64,000 nucleotides of DNA, from the NCBI RefSeq assembly GCF_011753055.1, contig NZ_VWWJ01000001.1:558001-622000 (forward strand), written 5' to 3'. Shown piece after piece: positions 1-7,692 of the stretch. The notes under the pieces were generated by a model that was not told the DNA's origin, ran no database searches, and worked only from the letters and a program-made list of their open reading frames with translations. The translations under genes were made by a program, and so were the position numbers. The stretch's first letter is position 1; every line of letters begins with the position of its first letter. This DNA comes from Burkholderia sp. Ax-1719 (GTDB taxonomy: Bacteria; Pseudomonadota; Gammaproteobacteria; Burkholderiales; Burkholderiaceae).

Positions 1-581
1 GGCGTTTCCACCACGCCCGGCGCGACGGTATTGATGCGGATATGGGATGCCGCAAGCTCGATCGCCAGATTGCGCGTGAGCGCATGAACGCCCGCATTGG
101 CGGCGGAATAGGCCGCTGAAGGTGTCGCGCCAATCGCCTGCAAGGCCCACAGGGAACCGGTCTGCACGATCGCGCCGCCGCCGCGCAGTTGCATCGCCCT
201 GGCTGCCGCCTGAGCCATGAAGAACTTGCCCTTGAGAATCGTGTCGAGAAAGCCGTCGTATTCGGTCTCGGTCACGTCGAGAAAGGCCTTGGGCCGGAAA
301 ATGCCCGCGTTGTTGACGAGAATATCCACGCCGCCGAACGCCTGCGTGGCGAGCGCGACCAGCGCGCCGGCCGTTGCGGGCAGCGCGATATCGCCGGCCA
401 GATAGCGCACGTGTGCGCCACTCGGGTCGATCTGCGCGGCAGCGACCTTGAGCTTGCCTTCGTCGCGTCCGCCGATCACCACGTTCGCGCCTGCTTTCAC
501 GAGTCGCGCCGCGACTTCCTTGCCAATGCCCGATCCGCCGCCCGTGACAATAGCGACCTGATTAGAAAAACTGTTGCTCAT
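1..581 (-). CDS. SDR family oxidoreductase (3' end outside window)
   Basis: A short-chain dehydrogenase/reductase cut off by the left window edge; about 193 residues are visible. The N-terminus carries the dinucleotide-binding glycine motif TGGGSGIG, followed by LVNNAG and the catalytic-serine region QTGSLWALQ. The expected YxxxK active-site motif reads YSAAN, so the catalytic lysine is an asparagine (codon at 96-98), and there are two extra residues between Ser and Tyr compared with the other SDR at 6889. The start ATG at 581 gives MSNSFSNQVAIVTGG, a normal SDR beginning. It is divergent from the LysR gene at 714 with 132 bp between them, a common arrangement for a regulator and its target. 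The substrate cannot be deduced. Confidence 0.88.
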   Translation of the reverse strand, partial: MSNSFSNQVAIVTGGGSGIGKEVAARLVKAGANVVIGGRDEGKLKVAAAQIDPSGAHVRYLAGDIALPATAGALVALATQAFGGVDILVNNAGIFRPKAFLDVTETEYDGFLDTILKGKFFMAQAAARAMQLRGGGAIVQTGSLWALQAIGATPSAAYSAANAGVHALTRNLAIELAASHIRINTVAPGVVET

Positions 582-713
582 GACCAACTCCTCGAATTTT
601 TTCAGGGGGCAGAGAGGAAAGATTTGATCTCTGCATTGAGCGTATTCTGGGCGGCTGCACGACGAGACTCAAATGAGATAATCTGCGCTTATCTGATAGA
701 AAATCTTTCAAAC

Positions 714-1742
714 ATGGCGACGCCGGTCTATCTCAATGCGTTGCGCGCCTTCGAGGCGAGCGCGCGCCACCAGAGTTTTTCCGCCGCGGCGGCAGAACTC
801 CATGTCACGCCTGCTGCCGTTGGACAACTCGTGCGCAGTCTGGAGGAGTGGCTCGGCACGCCGCTGTTTGCGCGGGGCACAGGTGGCCGCGCGCGACTCG
901 TCGCCACCGAAGTTGCCGAGCGTGCGTTACCCGATATCCGCGCGGGTTTCGATCGCCTGACCTTGGGTCTGGAGCGCTTGAAAGAAGGCGCGGCGAACGG
1001 CGTGCTGACGGTGACGGTCAGCCCGGCGTTCGCGGCGAAATGGCTGTTGCCGCGTATCGAGGGTTTTCATGCGCAGTATCCGGACACGGACGTACGGCTC
1101 GATACCAGCCTGAAGCTGATGGATTTCGCCGCTCAAGGAATCGATATTGGCGTGCGCTATGGGGCGGGTTCGTGGGCCGGACTGACGGCGGAAAAGCTGA
1201 TGGAGGAGGAGATCTATCCCGTGTGCTCGCCAGCGCTGGCCAGGCAAGGCAAATGGCGCGCGCCGCGCGACCTGGCGCGCGAGACCTTGATCCACGATCT
1301 TTCGGTGGACAGCCATGCGGGCTTTGCAACGTGGGACGCGTGGTTCGAGGCTGCGGGCGTGCAGGACGCGGCCACACGGCGCGGAATGAAGATCAACAAC
1401 TCTGCGGCGGTATTGCAGGCCGCTATCGACGGGCAGGGCATTGCGCTCGCGCGCAGCGTGATGGCGCGTGACGATCTGGCCGCCGGGCGCCTCGTGCGTC
1501 TGTTTCCGCAGATTGCGTACGGTTCTTCGCTGGCTTACTACGTGGTGTATCGGCCCGAATGTGCGAGCTTGCCCAGACTCATTGCGTTTCGCGACTGGTT
1601 GATGAAGCAGGCGCGGGATTCGCAGAAAAGCGCAGATGCACCAGCGGATAGGCGCGGCCCTGGCCGTCGCGCTCCGAGCGGCCGCGGCGCACAAAGCCGA
1701 GCCGCTCGTAAAAAGCCGTCGCCTGATGGTTCTGCTCGTTGA
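714..1742 (+). CDS. LysR-family transcriptional regulator, GcvA-like
   Basis: A DNA-binding regulator of about 342 residues. The N-terminal winged helix-turn-helix (LNALRAFEASARHQSFSAA, then HVTPAAVGQ) is followed by a periplasmic-binding-protein-like effector domain containing WLLPRIEGFHAQYPD and GIDIGVRYG, features typical of the GcvA branch. Start ATG 714 is chosen because it gives the conserved LysR N-terminus; the open frame extends much further upstream, but that part is antisense to the SDR gene. The domain normally ends near FRDWLMKQ; here a basic, low-complexity tail of about 40 residues continues and overlaps the convergent GNAT gene by 164 bp. It probably regulates the divergent SDR gene (inference from position). 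Confidence 0.88.
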   Translation: MATPVYLNALRAFEASARHQSFSAAAAELHVTPAAVGQLVRSLEEWLGTPLFARGTGGRARLVATEVAERALPDIRAGFDRLTLGLERLKEGAANGVLTVTVSPAFAAKWLLPRIEGFHAQYPDTDVRLDTSLKLMDFAAQGIDIGVRYGAGSWAGLTAEKLMEEEIYPVCSPALARQGKWRAPRDLARETLIHDLSVDSHAGFATWDAWFEAAGVQDAATRRGMKINNSAAVLQAAIDGQGIALARSVMARDDLAAGRLVRLFPQIAYGSSLAYYVVYRPECASLPRLIAFRDWLMKQARDSQKSADAPADRRGPGRRAPSGRGAQSRAARKKPSPDGSAR

Positions 1743-2055
1743 CGTCGGTGGTCAGCGTGGGATGACGGGCGAGCGCGGACGCTACTAGCTTCCGCCCAGC
1801 GCCAGCGCCATGATGCGCCGGGTCGACAAAGAGCGCTTCCATGTGGCTACCATTCAAAAGCATGAAGCCGATTGCCTGGTTATCCTGATCGACTGCAAGC
1901 TCGAGCGGCGCAGAAGGCAGAAACGTCGCAACTTCGGCGTCGATGGCGAGCCGGTCTTCGGGCGACAGGAAATGATGGGTCGCATCGACGGCGTCGCGCC
2001 AGATTTGCAGCACGCGTGCGCCGTCGGCGGGTGTGGAGGGGCGAAGGGTAATCAT
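1579..2055 (-). CDS. GNAT family N-acetyltransferase
   Basis: A 158-residue Gcn5-related acetyltransferase. Visible features are the N-terminal MITLRPSTPADGARVLQIW, the acetyl-CoA-binding strand and loop (MEALFVDPAHHGAGAGRKL, a Q/RxxGxG/A-type pyrophosphate loop) and the C-terminal NEQNHQATAFYERLGFV, which is the usual GNAT motif B. The likely acceptor is unknown; the subfamily resembles YjaB-type small-molecule acetyltransferases. The 3' end runs into the tail of the convergent LysR gene. The GNAT fold is complete by about YPLVHLRF, so the overlap involves only the last roughly 15 residues of this protein and the nonconserved tail of the regulator. Confidence 0.88.
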   Translation of the reverse strand: MITLRPSTPADGARVLQIWRDAVDATHHFLSPEDRLAIDAEVATFLPSAPLELAVDQDNQAIGFMLLNGSHMEALFVDPAHHGAGAGRKLVASALARHPTLTTDVNEQNHQATAFYERLGFVRRGRSERDGQGRAYPLVHLRFSANPAPASSTSRETQ

Positions 2056-2088
2056 GGAGTGTGGGATGAAGCGGTGAGACTGTAGCTG

Positions 2089-2988
2089 TCAGGATCGCGC
2101 ATGAGGATCGACGGCCGCCGTGCGTTGCTCGATCGCGCGTACGACTGCGACCATGTCCTGCTGGCCGAGACCCAGCGCTTCCGTTTCACCGTAAAGCGCG
2201 TGACAGATATCGAGGAGCGGCGAGGCGATGTTCGCGCTGCGCGCCGCTTCAGCCACGAGGCGCGCGTTTTTCAGTACGTCGGTGATGGCGGCCTGCACGG
2301 AGAAGTTCTGTGCGGCGAGTTTGTCGATCTTGATGCGCGAAACGTCGCTGGCCATGGGACCCGCATTGAGCACGTTCGCAAACAAGGCGAGATCGATGCC
2401 GTGCTTTTGCGCGAAATGCGTCGCTTCGCTCAGACCCGTGACCATCGTGATGAGGTACAGGTTGACAGCGAGTTTCATGGTCAGCGCGGCGGGCACGGCG
2501 CCGCACACGAAGCTTTCGCGGCACAGCGGCCGGACCAGCGCGCGCACCGCTTGCACATCGTCGTTTGCGCCGGCGAGCATGACGACGAGCTGCCCCGCCT
2601 CGGCAGGCTTGCGCGAACCGGAAACCGGCGCTTCGACATAGCGGCCGCCTGCGGCTTCGATGGCCCCGCCCAGCGTGCGCGAATAGTCCGCCGAATTCGT
2701 TCCCATATTCACGATCACGTGGCCGCGCACGCGCGCGCCGAACGCGGGCGTGCCACGCCCGAGCACCGTGTCGATGGCCTGATCGTTGGCCAGCATGAGG
2801 ATGACGGTGCTGCAGGTGGCGAACACGGCGTCCGCATGTTCGGCGGTGCGCGCGCCGGCCTCGCGCAGGGCGTCGTAGTGCTCCTTCGAACGGCTCCAGA
2901 CCGCGAGCGGCGTGCCCGCGCGCGCGAGATTGAGGGCCATCGGCGTGCCCATCACGCCCAGCCCGATAAACCCGGTTTCCATTTGCAT
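2089..2988 (-). CDS. NAD(P)-dependent oxidoreductase, 3-hydroxyisobutyrate dehydrogenase family
   Basis: A beta-hydroxyacid dehydrogenase of about 299 residues. The Rossmann motif FIGLGVMGTPMALNLARAG is at the N-terminus, the substrate-binding signature appears as YVEAPVSGSRKPAEAGQL, and the catalytic-lysine helix reads LTMKLAVNLYL. The family reduces or oxidises small beta-hydroxyacids such as 3-hydroxyisobutyrate or tartronate semialdehyde; the exact substrate is not determinable. Start ATG 2988 is preferred because AGGAG lies seven bases upstream; a further upstream start at 3036 would add 16 nonconserved residues. It lies 33 bp from the GNAT gene on the same strand and may be cotranscribed with it. 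Confidence 0.9.
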   Translation of the reverse strand: MQMETGFIGLGVMGTPMALNLARAGTPLAVWSRSKEHYDALREAGARTAEHADAVFATCSTVILMLANDQAIDTVLGRGTPAFGARVRGHVIVNMGTNSADYSRTLGGAIEAAGGRYVEAPVSGSRKPAEAGQLVVMLAGANDDVQAVRALVRPLCRESFVCGAVPAALTMKLAVNLYLITMVTGLSEATHFAQKHGIDLALFANVLNAGPMASDVSRIKIDKLAAQNFSVQAAITDVLKNARLVAEAARSANIASPLLDICHALYGETEALGLGQQDMVAVVRAIEQRTAAVDPHARS

Positions 2989-3082
2989 CGCGTGGCTCCT
3001 GGGAATTCTGGGAGATCCTGGTAGAGCGGCGCGCATCGCCGCGCGACCGGACGGCGCATAGGATACCGGGCGCGCGAAAATG

Positions 3083-4006
3083 CTAGCGCGACCGTGTACG
3101 GCGCGCGTTGTGGTCGATGGCGTCGATGAGCGTATCGTTCAGCGCTTCGGGCAGGTCGTGACCCATGCCGTCGATCAGCAGGAAATCGGCGTCTGGGATC
3201 GTATTGGCCGTGTCCGAGCCGCATGCTGGCAAGATGAGCGGATCGTCCGCGCCGTGGATGACGAGCGTGGGTGCATCGATGGTTGCAAGTTGCGAACGCC
3301 GGTCGCCCGCGGCAACCAGCGCTGCAAGCTGCCTGCCGAACGCGCCGGGATCGTGCGCGTATCGGCGCTCTTCACGCAGCAGGTCGCGATGGCGTTGCTC
3401 GTCGAAGGGGAAGGCCGTACCGGCGATGCGGCGCGCGAACGTCAGGCTGTGTTCGACGAACGCGGCGTCGGCCGGCAATCCCGCCGGGCGCGGATCGGGT
3501 GCGGGCCGCATCATCAGCGCCATGACGTCGGGCGCGGCCTGCGGCAGCGCGGGATTGCCGGTGCCCGACATGATCGATACGAGTGAACGCACGCGCGCAC
3601 GATGCTCGCTGGCGAGAATCTGGGCGATCATGCCGCCCATCGAGCGGCCGACACAATGTGCGTGCTCGATGCCGAGCGCGTCGAGCAGCGCCACGGCGTC
3701 GGCGGCCATGTCGTAGAGGGTGTAGGGCAACGCCGGACGCTGGCCGCTAGTCAGCATCGCGACCAGGCTGCCGATATCGGGCGCGGTGGCGTGGCTTAAA
3801 TGCGTCGATGCGCCCGCGTCGCGATTGTCGAAGCGGATCACGCGATAGCCGCGCGCGGCCAGCGCTTCGCAGAACGGCACGCTCCAGCGCAGCCGCTGGG
3901 TGCCGAGCCCCGATATCAGCAGCATCGCCTCGCTATGCTCATCACCAAACGTGTCGTAGCCGAGGTCGACGCCATTGGCCTGAATTCTGTCCGTCATCAT
4001 CGTCAA
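3083..4006 (-). CDS. alpha/beta-fold hydrolase
   Basis: A 307-residue alpha/beta hydrolase. The oxyanion and core strands are seen in MLLISGLGTQRLRW, the nucleophile elbow is GRSMGG (catalytic Ser), the acid is in HGADDP and the catalytic His in GMGHDLPE, so the triad is complete. The family includes esterases, lactonases and carbon-carbon hydrolases; I cannot name the substrate. No signal peptide is visible, so it is probably cytoplasmic. The gene is divergent from the LysR gene at 4132, and the 125-bp interval holds a perfect 24-bp palindrome 20 bp upstream of this start codon, suggesting tight regulation. Confidence 0.9.
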   Translation of the reverse strand: MTMMTDRIQANGVDLGYDTFGDEHSEAMLLISGLGTQRLRWSVPFCEALAARGYRVIRFDNRDAGASTHLSHATAPDIGSLVAMLTSGQRPALPYTLYDMAADAVALLDALGIEHAHCVGRSMGGMIAQILASEHRARVRSLVSIMSGTGNPALPQAAPDVMALMMRPAPDPRPAGLPADAAFVEHSLTFARRIAGTAFPFDEQRHRDLLREERRYAHDPGAFGRQLAALVAAGDRRSQLATIDAPTLVIHGADDPLILPACGSDTANTIPDADFLLIDGMGHDLPEALNDTLIDAIDHNARRTRSR

Positions 4007-4026
4007 CTCATTCCGGAGTCATGGGC

Positions 4027-4050
4027 CTATTTTTACCCGGGTAAAAATAG
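4027..4050. promoter_or_regulatory. perfect 24-bp palindrome, likely operator
   Basis: CTATTTTTACCC is followed immediately by its exact reverse complement, giving 12+12 bp of perfect dyad symmetry without a spacer. It lies between the divergent alpha/beta hydrolase (start 4006) and LysR gene (start 4132). Its symmetry is compatible with a homodimeric repressor site (TetR or MarR type). It also contains a T-N11-A arrangement, so the neighbouring LysR protein could bind it. Function is inferred from position and symmetry only. Confidence 0.6.
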
Positions 4051-4131
4051 AAGTCAAATGCCGTGATCCGGCGCGCGGTATAGTCGCGCTCAACTTGCCT
4101 GCTCACCCGCCCCGCGCCGGAAGAACCCCGC

Positions 4132-5052
4132 ATGCCGCTCTCCAGGATCGACCTGAATCTCTTCATCGTTTTCGAAGCGGTCTATCGCACGCGCAACCTC
4201 ACGCGCGCCGCGGAACTGCTGTTCATCACCCAGCCCGCCGTGAGCAATGCGCTGGCGCGCATGCGCAAGACCTTCGACGATCCGCTCTTCGTGAGCACGC
4301 CGGCGGGCATGGTGCCCACGCCCGTTTCGGAGAACATCATCGGCCGGGTGCGCGAAGCGTTGCAGTTGCTCGATTCGAGCACGCATGCGGGCGAGCGCTT
4401 CGATCCGGCGACCTCGCAGCGCACGTTCCGCCTGAGCATGAACGACCTCACCGAGGCGATGTTGCTGCCCGCGCTCGAAGAGGTGTTGCAGCGTCTTGCG
4501 CCCGGCATCCGCATCGAGAGCTATTTCACGACGCGCCGTGAAGTGCCGGAGGCGCTGGCGAGCGGCGAGGTCCAACTGGCGATCGACGCTCCGCTGATCG
4601 ACGATCCGCAACTGGAACAGGCGCCGCTGGGCAGCGACCACTATGCGTGTCTCGTGCGCCAGGATCATCCCTTCGCGAAGAAAAAGCTCACGCTCGACGA
4701 TTATCTGAGCCTGGGCCATATCCACATTTCCAGCCGCCGCCAGGGGCCGGGCCTGGTCGATTCCGAACTGACGAGGCTCGGGCTTCGCCGCAACATTCTC
4801 ACGCGCGTGCAGCACTATCTGGTCGCGCCGCTGATCGCCATGCGCACCGACCTCGCGCTGACCGCGCCGCTCACGCTGCTGCAACGCTATGACGCGCGCA
4901 TTCTGAAACTGCCGTTCGACCTGCCGGGCCTTGAGTCGCACGGCTACTGGCACCGCAGCGTGGCTGGCGATCCCGCGCATCGCTGGCTGCGCGAGCAGAT
5001 CGCCAGCCTGATGCGCAAGAAGAACCTTCAGCCGTTCGACCATCACCGTTAG
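4132..5052 (+). CDS. LysR-family transcriptional regulator (NodD/LeuO-like branch)
   Basis: A 306-residue LysR regulator. The start MPLSRIDLNLFIVFEAVYRTRNLTRAA and the recognition helix region ITQPAVSNALARMRKTFDDPLFV match the branch in which DLNLL replaces the usual LxxF N-terminus (NodD, LeuO, SyrM type). The effector domain follows with FRLSMNDLTEAMLLPAL. It is divergent from the alpha/beta hydrolase gene and 82 bp upstream of the phosphatase-phosphotransferase-SDR-dehydrogenase operon on the same strand, so either could be its target. The promoter-side palindrome at 4027-4050 may be its own control site. Confidence 0.9.
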   Translation: MPLSRIDLNLFIVFEAVYRTRNLTRAAELLFITQPAVSNALARMRKTFDDPLFVSTPAGMVPTPVSENIIGRVREALQLLDSSTHAGERFDPATSQRTFRLSMNDLTEAMLLPALEEVLQRLAPGIRIESYFTTRREVPEALASGEVQLAIDAPLIDDPQLEQAPLGSDHYACLVRQDHPFAKKKLTLDDYLSLGHIHISSRRQGPGLVDSELTRLGLRRNILTRVQHYLVAPLIAMRTDLALTAPLTLLQRYDARILKLPFDLPGLESHGYWHRSVAGDPAHRWLREQIASLMRKKNLQPFDHHR

Positions 5053-5134
5053 TTATGGTGGCGTATAAATAGAATAAACTTCCTGAATGCCGCGGGGCCC
5101 GTTATCGTCTCAGCAATCTTCACGCGAGGACGGC

Positions 5135-5809
5135 ATGGCGGATCTCTATCTGGTACGGCACGGGCAGGCGTCGCTGGGCGCCCAGAATTACGACGCGTTG
5201 TCGCCCTCCGGGCGCATTCAGTCGACGTGGCTCGGCGAATATTTTTCGCAGGCGGACATGCAGTTCGACCGCATCGTCACCGGCACGATGCGTCGCCATG
5301 AGCAGACCGCCGAAGCGCTGCTCGAAGGCATGCGTGCGCCGAGGGTCGACGTCGTGCAGGACGCCGATCTCAACGAATACGATTTTCACGCGCTGTTCAA
5401 AGCGCTCGAATCGAGCGGCCTGATGCCGCCCGCGCCCGCCGACGGCAACCTCAAGCACTTCTATAAAGCCCTCAAACACGCGCTGCTGCTGTGGTCGGAA
5501 GACCGCTTGCCGGGCGCGCTGCCTGAAACCTGGCATCAGTTTCAGGCGCGCGTGGCGCGTGCTCGCGAGGCGATCCAGCGCATGGGCGGCAAGCGCGTGC
5601 TGGCGGTCAGCTCGGGCGGCGCCATCGCCGTATTCACGCAACAGATTCTGGAGGCGCCGGCTTCTGCTGCTATCGCGCTCAATATGCAGATTCGCAACAG
5701 CAGCGTGAGCCAGTACGTCTTCAACGAAAGCGCGATGTCGCTGGTTGGCTTCAACGCGCTGCCCCATCTCGAACGCACCGAGCGCCGCAAGCTCGTCACT
5801 TATGGTTGA
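5135..5809 (+). CDS. histidine phosphatase family protein (second catalytic His replaced)
   Basis: A 224-residue member of the phosphoglycerate-mutase-like histidine phosphatases. The phosphoenzyme motif LVRHGQASLG is at the extreme N-terminus (His9), and LNEYDF probably supplies the acid. The usual second catalytic histidine in VSHGG is missing: the motif reads AVSSGGAIAVF. It may therefore be a low-activity or specialised enzyme. ATG 5135 is preferred over an upstream ATG at 5087 because GAGGA lies just before it and RHG then sits at the usual distance from the N-terminus. It is the first gene of an operon with a phosphotransferase, an SDR and an acyl-CoA dehydrogenase; the stop is 14 bp before the next start. 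Confidence 0.88.
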   Translation: MADLYLVRHGQASLGAQNYDALSPSGRIQSTWLGEYFSQADMQFDRIVTGTMRRHEQTAEALLEGMRAPRVDVVQDADLNEYDFHALFKALESSGLMPPAPADGNLKHFYKALKHALLLWSEDRLPGALPETWHQFQARVARAREAIQRMGGKRVLAVSSGGAIAVFTQQILEAPASAAIALNMQIRNSSVSQYVFNESAMSLVGFNALPHLERTERRKLVTYG

Positions 5810-5823
5810 TTTGCACTTCACGC

Positions 5824-6840
5824 ATGAATAGCCCAATTCAATTCGACATCGACACACTCACGCGCTATCTGGTGGCGCACGTGCCGGGGTTTCAGGAACC
5901 GGTGACTTTCGAGAAGTTCGCGGGAGGCCAATCCAATCCCACCTTTTTGCTGACAACGCCTGGTGGGCGCTACGTCCTGCGACGCCAGCCGCCAGGCGCG
6001 CTGCTCAAATCCGCGCATGCAGTGGACCGCGAATACCGGGTGCTGAAAGCGCTGCATGAGACGCCAGTTCCGGTCGCGCGAGCGCTGCATCTGTGCGAGG
6101 ATCGCGACGTTATCGGCAGCCTGTTTTACGTAATGAGTTTCGAGGATGGCGAGACATTCTGGGACCCGGCGTTGCCCGAAGTAGGCGTCGAACGCCGTGG
6201 CGCGTATTACGATGCCTTGATCGAAACCATGGCGGTGCTGCACGATGTGAACGTCGATGCCGTTGGTCTGGCGGATTATGGACGTGCAGGAAATTATTTC
6301 GCACGCCAGATCGATCTCTGGACCACACAATATCGCGCCGCGCAGACGGGTGAGCTTGAGGCCATGGAAGCGCTGATCGCCTGGCTGCCAGCACATTGTC
6401 CGGCGGAATCCGGCAAGCCCACGCTCGTGCATGGCGACTTCCGTATCGACAACTTTATCTTTGAGCGCGGCACGCCACGTGTGCGCGCGGTACTCGACTG
6501 GGAACTGTCTACGCTAGGCAATCCGCTCGCCGATCTGGCGTACTTCTGCATGTGCCTGCGCTTGCCGCGTCACGGCCATATCGCGGGGCTGGCGGGATTG
6601 GATCGCGCGGCGCTGGGTGTGCCCGACGAAGAGGCGATCGTCGCGCAGTACTGCAAGTTGCGTGGTATCGACGCGATCGGGAACTGGAATTTCTATCTGG
6701 CCTTCAGCTTCTTCCGCCTCGCCTCGATTGCACAAGGGGTGAAAAAGCGCGCACTGGGCGGCAACGCATCGAACGACAAGGCACGGCAGGTCGGCGAAAT
6801 GGCGGGCGCGCTGGCGCAAATGGGCGTTGCGTTGATTTAA
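5824..6840 (+). CDS. phosphotransferase family protein (ACAD10/11- and LvaA-like kinase)
   Basis: A 338-residue APH-fold kinase. The nucleotide-binding N-lobe reads FAGGQSNPTFLL and YVLRRQPPG; the catalytic loop HGDFRIDN and the metal-binding VLDWELSTLG are intact, as is DLAYF. Known relatives are the kinase domain fused to acyl-CoA dehydrogenase in mammalian ACAD10/11 and bacterial LvaA, which phosphorylates the 4-hydroxyl of 4-hydroxyvaleryl-CoA. Here it is a separate gene followed by an SDR and an acyl-CoA dehydrogenase, matching that logic. ATG 5824 gives MNSPIQFDIDTL; an in-frame TTG at 5806 overlaps the previous gene's stop and is a less likely start. The substrate assignment is inference. 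Confidence 0.88.
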   Translation: MNSPIQFDIDTLTRYLVAHVPGFQEPVTFEKFAGGQSNPTFLLTTPGGRYVLRRQPPGALLKSAHAVDREYRVLKALHETPVPVARALHLCEDRDVIGSLFYVMSFEDGETFWDPALPEVGVERRGAYYDALIETMAVLHDVNVDAVGLADYGRAGNYFARQIDLWTTQYRAAQTGELEAMEALIAWLPAHCPAESGKPTLVHGDFRIDNFIFERGTPRVRAVLDWELSTLGNPLADLAYFCMCLRLPRHGHIAGLAGLDRAALGVPDEEAIVAQYCKLRGIDAIGNWNFYLAFSFFRLASIAQGVKKRALGGNASNDKARQVGEMAGALAQMGVALI

Positions 6841-6888
6841 AAGCAAATCACTATTCAATCCGAACAAGCAATATCGAGGTTAATTAAG

Positions 6889-7650
6889 ATGACTAATCTG
6901 TTCGATCTGAAATCGAAAATCGCACTGGTGACGGGTGCTAGCCGCGGTATCGGTGAAGAAATTGCGAAACTGCTGGCGGAGCAGGGCGCGCATGTGATCG
7001 TATCGAGCCGCAAGATCGACGATTGCGAGGCCGTGGCGCGAAGCATTCGCGAAAGTGGCGGCAGCGCCGAGGCCTTTGCTTGCCACGTAGGTCGCATCGA
7101 GGATATCCACGCGATTTTCAGCCATATTCGTGAGCGTCATGGTCGGCTCGATATCCTGGTCAATAACGCTGCGGCAAATCCGTATTTCGGCCATATTCTG
7201 GACACTGATCTTGCGTCGTTCGAGAAGACCGTTGAAGTCAATCTGCGCGGTTATTTCTTCATGTCAGTGGAAGCGGGCAAGCTGATGCGCGAACATGGCG
7301 GCGGCGCGATCGTCAACACCGCATCCGTCAACGCGCTGCAACCGGGCGACCGGCAAGGCATCTATTCGATCACCAAGGCTGGTGTGGTGAACATGACGCG
7401 CGCATTCGCAAAGGAATGCGGTCCGCTGGGCATCCGCGTGAATGCACTGTTGCCGGGCCTCACCAAAACGCGCTTCGCGGGTGCATTGTTTGCGGACGAA
7501 GCGCTCTATGAACATGCGATCAGCAAGATTCCGATGCGCCGCCACGCCGAGCCGCGCGAAATGGCCGGCACGGTGTTGTATCTCGTCTCCGATGCGTCGA
7601 GCTATACCAACGGCGAGTGCATCGTCGTGGATGGCGGTTTGACGATTTGA
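6889..7650 (+). CDS. SDR family oxidoreductase
   Basis: A 253-residue classical short-chain dehydrogenase/reductase. It contains TGASRGIG for cofactor binding, VNNAAANP, the catalytic serine in VNTASVNALQ, and an intact YSITK active-site motif. It ends with the typical INGG-like C-terminus NGECIVVDGGLTI. Arg15 in SRGIG and the SSRK segment after the second beta strand suggest NADP(H) use, but this is not certain. It sits 48 bp after the phosphotransferase and 42 bp before the acyl-CoA dehydrogenase. In the comparable levulinate module an SDR (LvaD) reduces the 4-keto group of levulinyl-CoA; a similar hydroxyacyl/ketoacyl-CoA step is the best guess here. Confidence 0.92.
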   Translation: MTNLFDLKSKIALVTGASRGIGEEIAKLLAEQGAHVIVSSRKIDDCEAVARSIRESGGSAEAFACHVGRIEDIHAIFSHIRERHGRLDILVNNAAANPYFGHILDTDLASFEKTVEVNLRGYFFMSVEAGKLMREHGGGAIVNTASVNALQPGDRQGIYSITKAGVVNMTRAFAKECGPLGIRVNALLPGLTKTRFAGALFADEALYEHAISKIPMRRHAEPREMAGTVLYLVSDASSYTNGECIVVDGGLTI

Positions 7651-7692
7651 ACGTTGCCATTAGCGGCAATCAACCCGATAGAGGAGAGCAGT

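Noticed and set aside
189..713. Extension of the LysR reading frame upstream to 189
   Set aside because: This stretch is antisense to the SDR gene and lacks any LysR similarity; the conserved N-terminus begins at 714.
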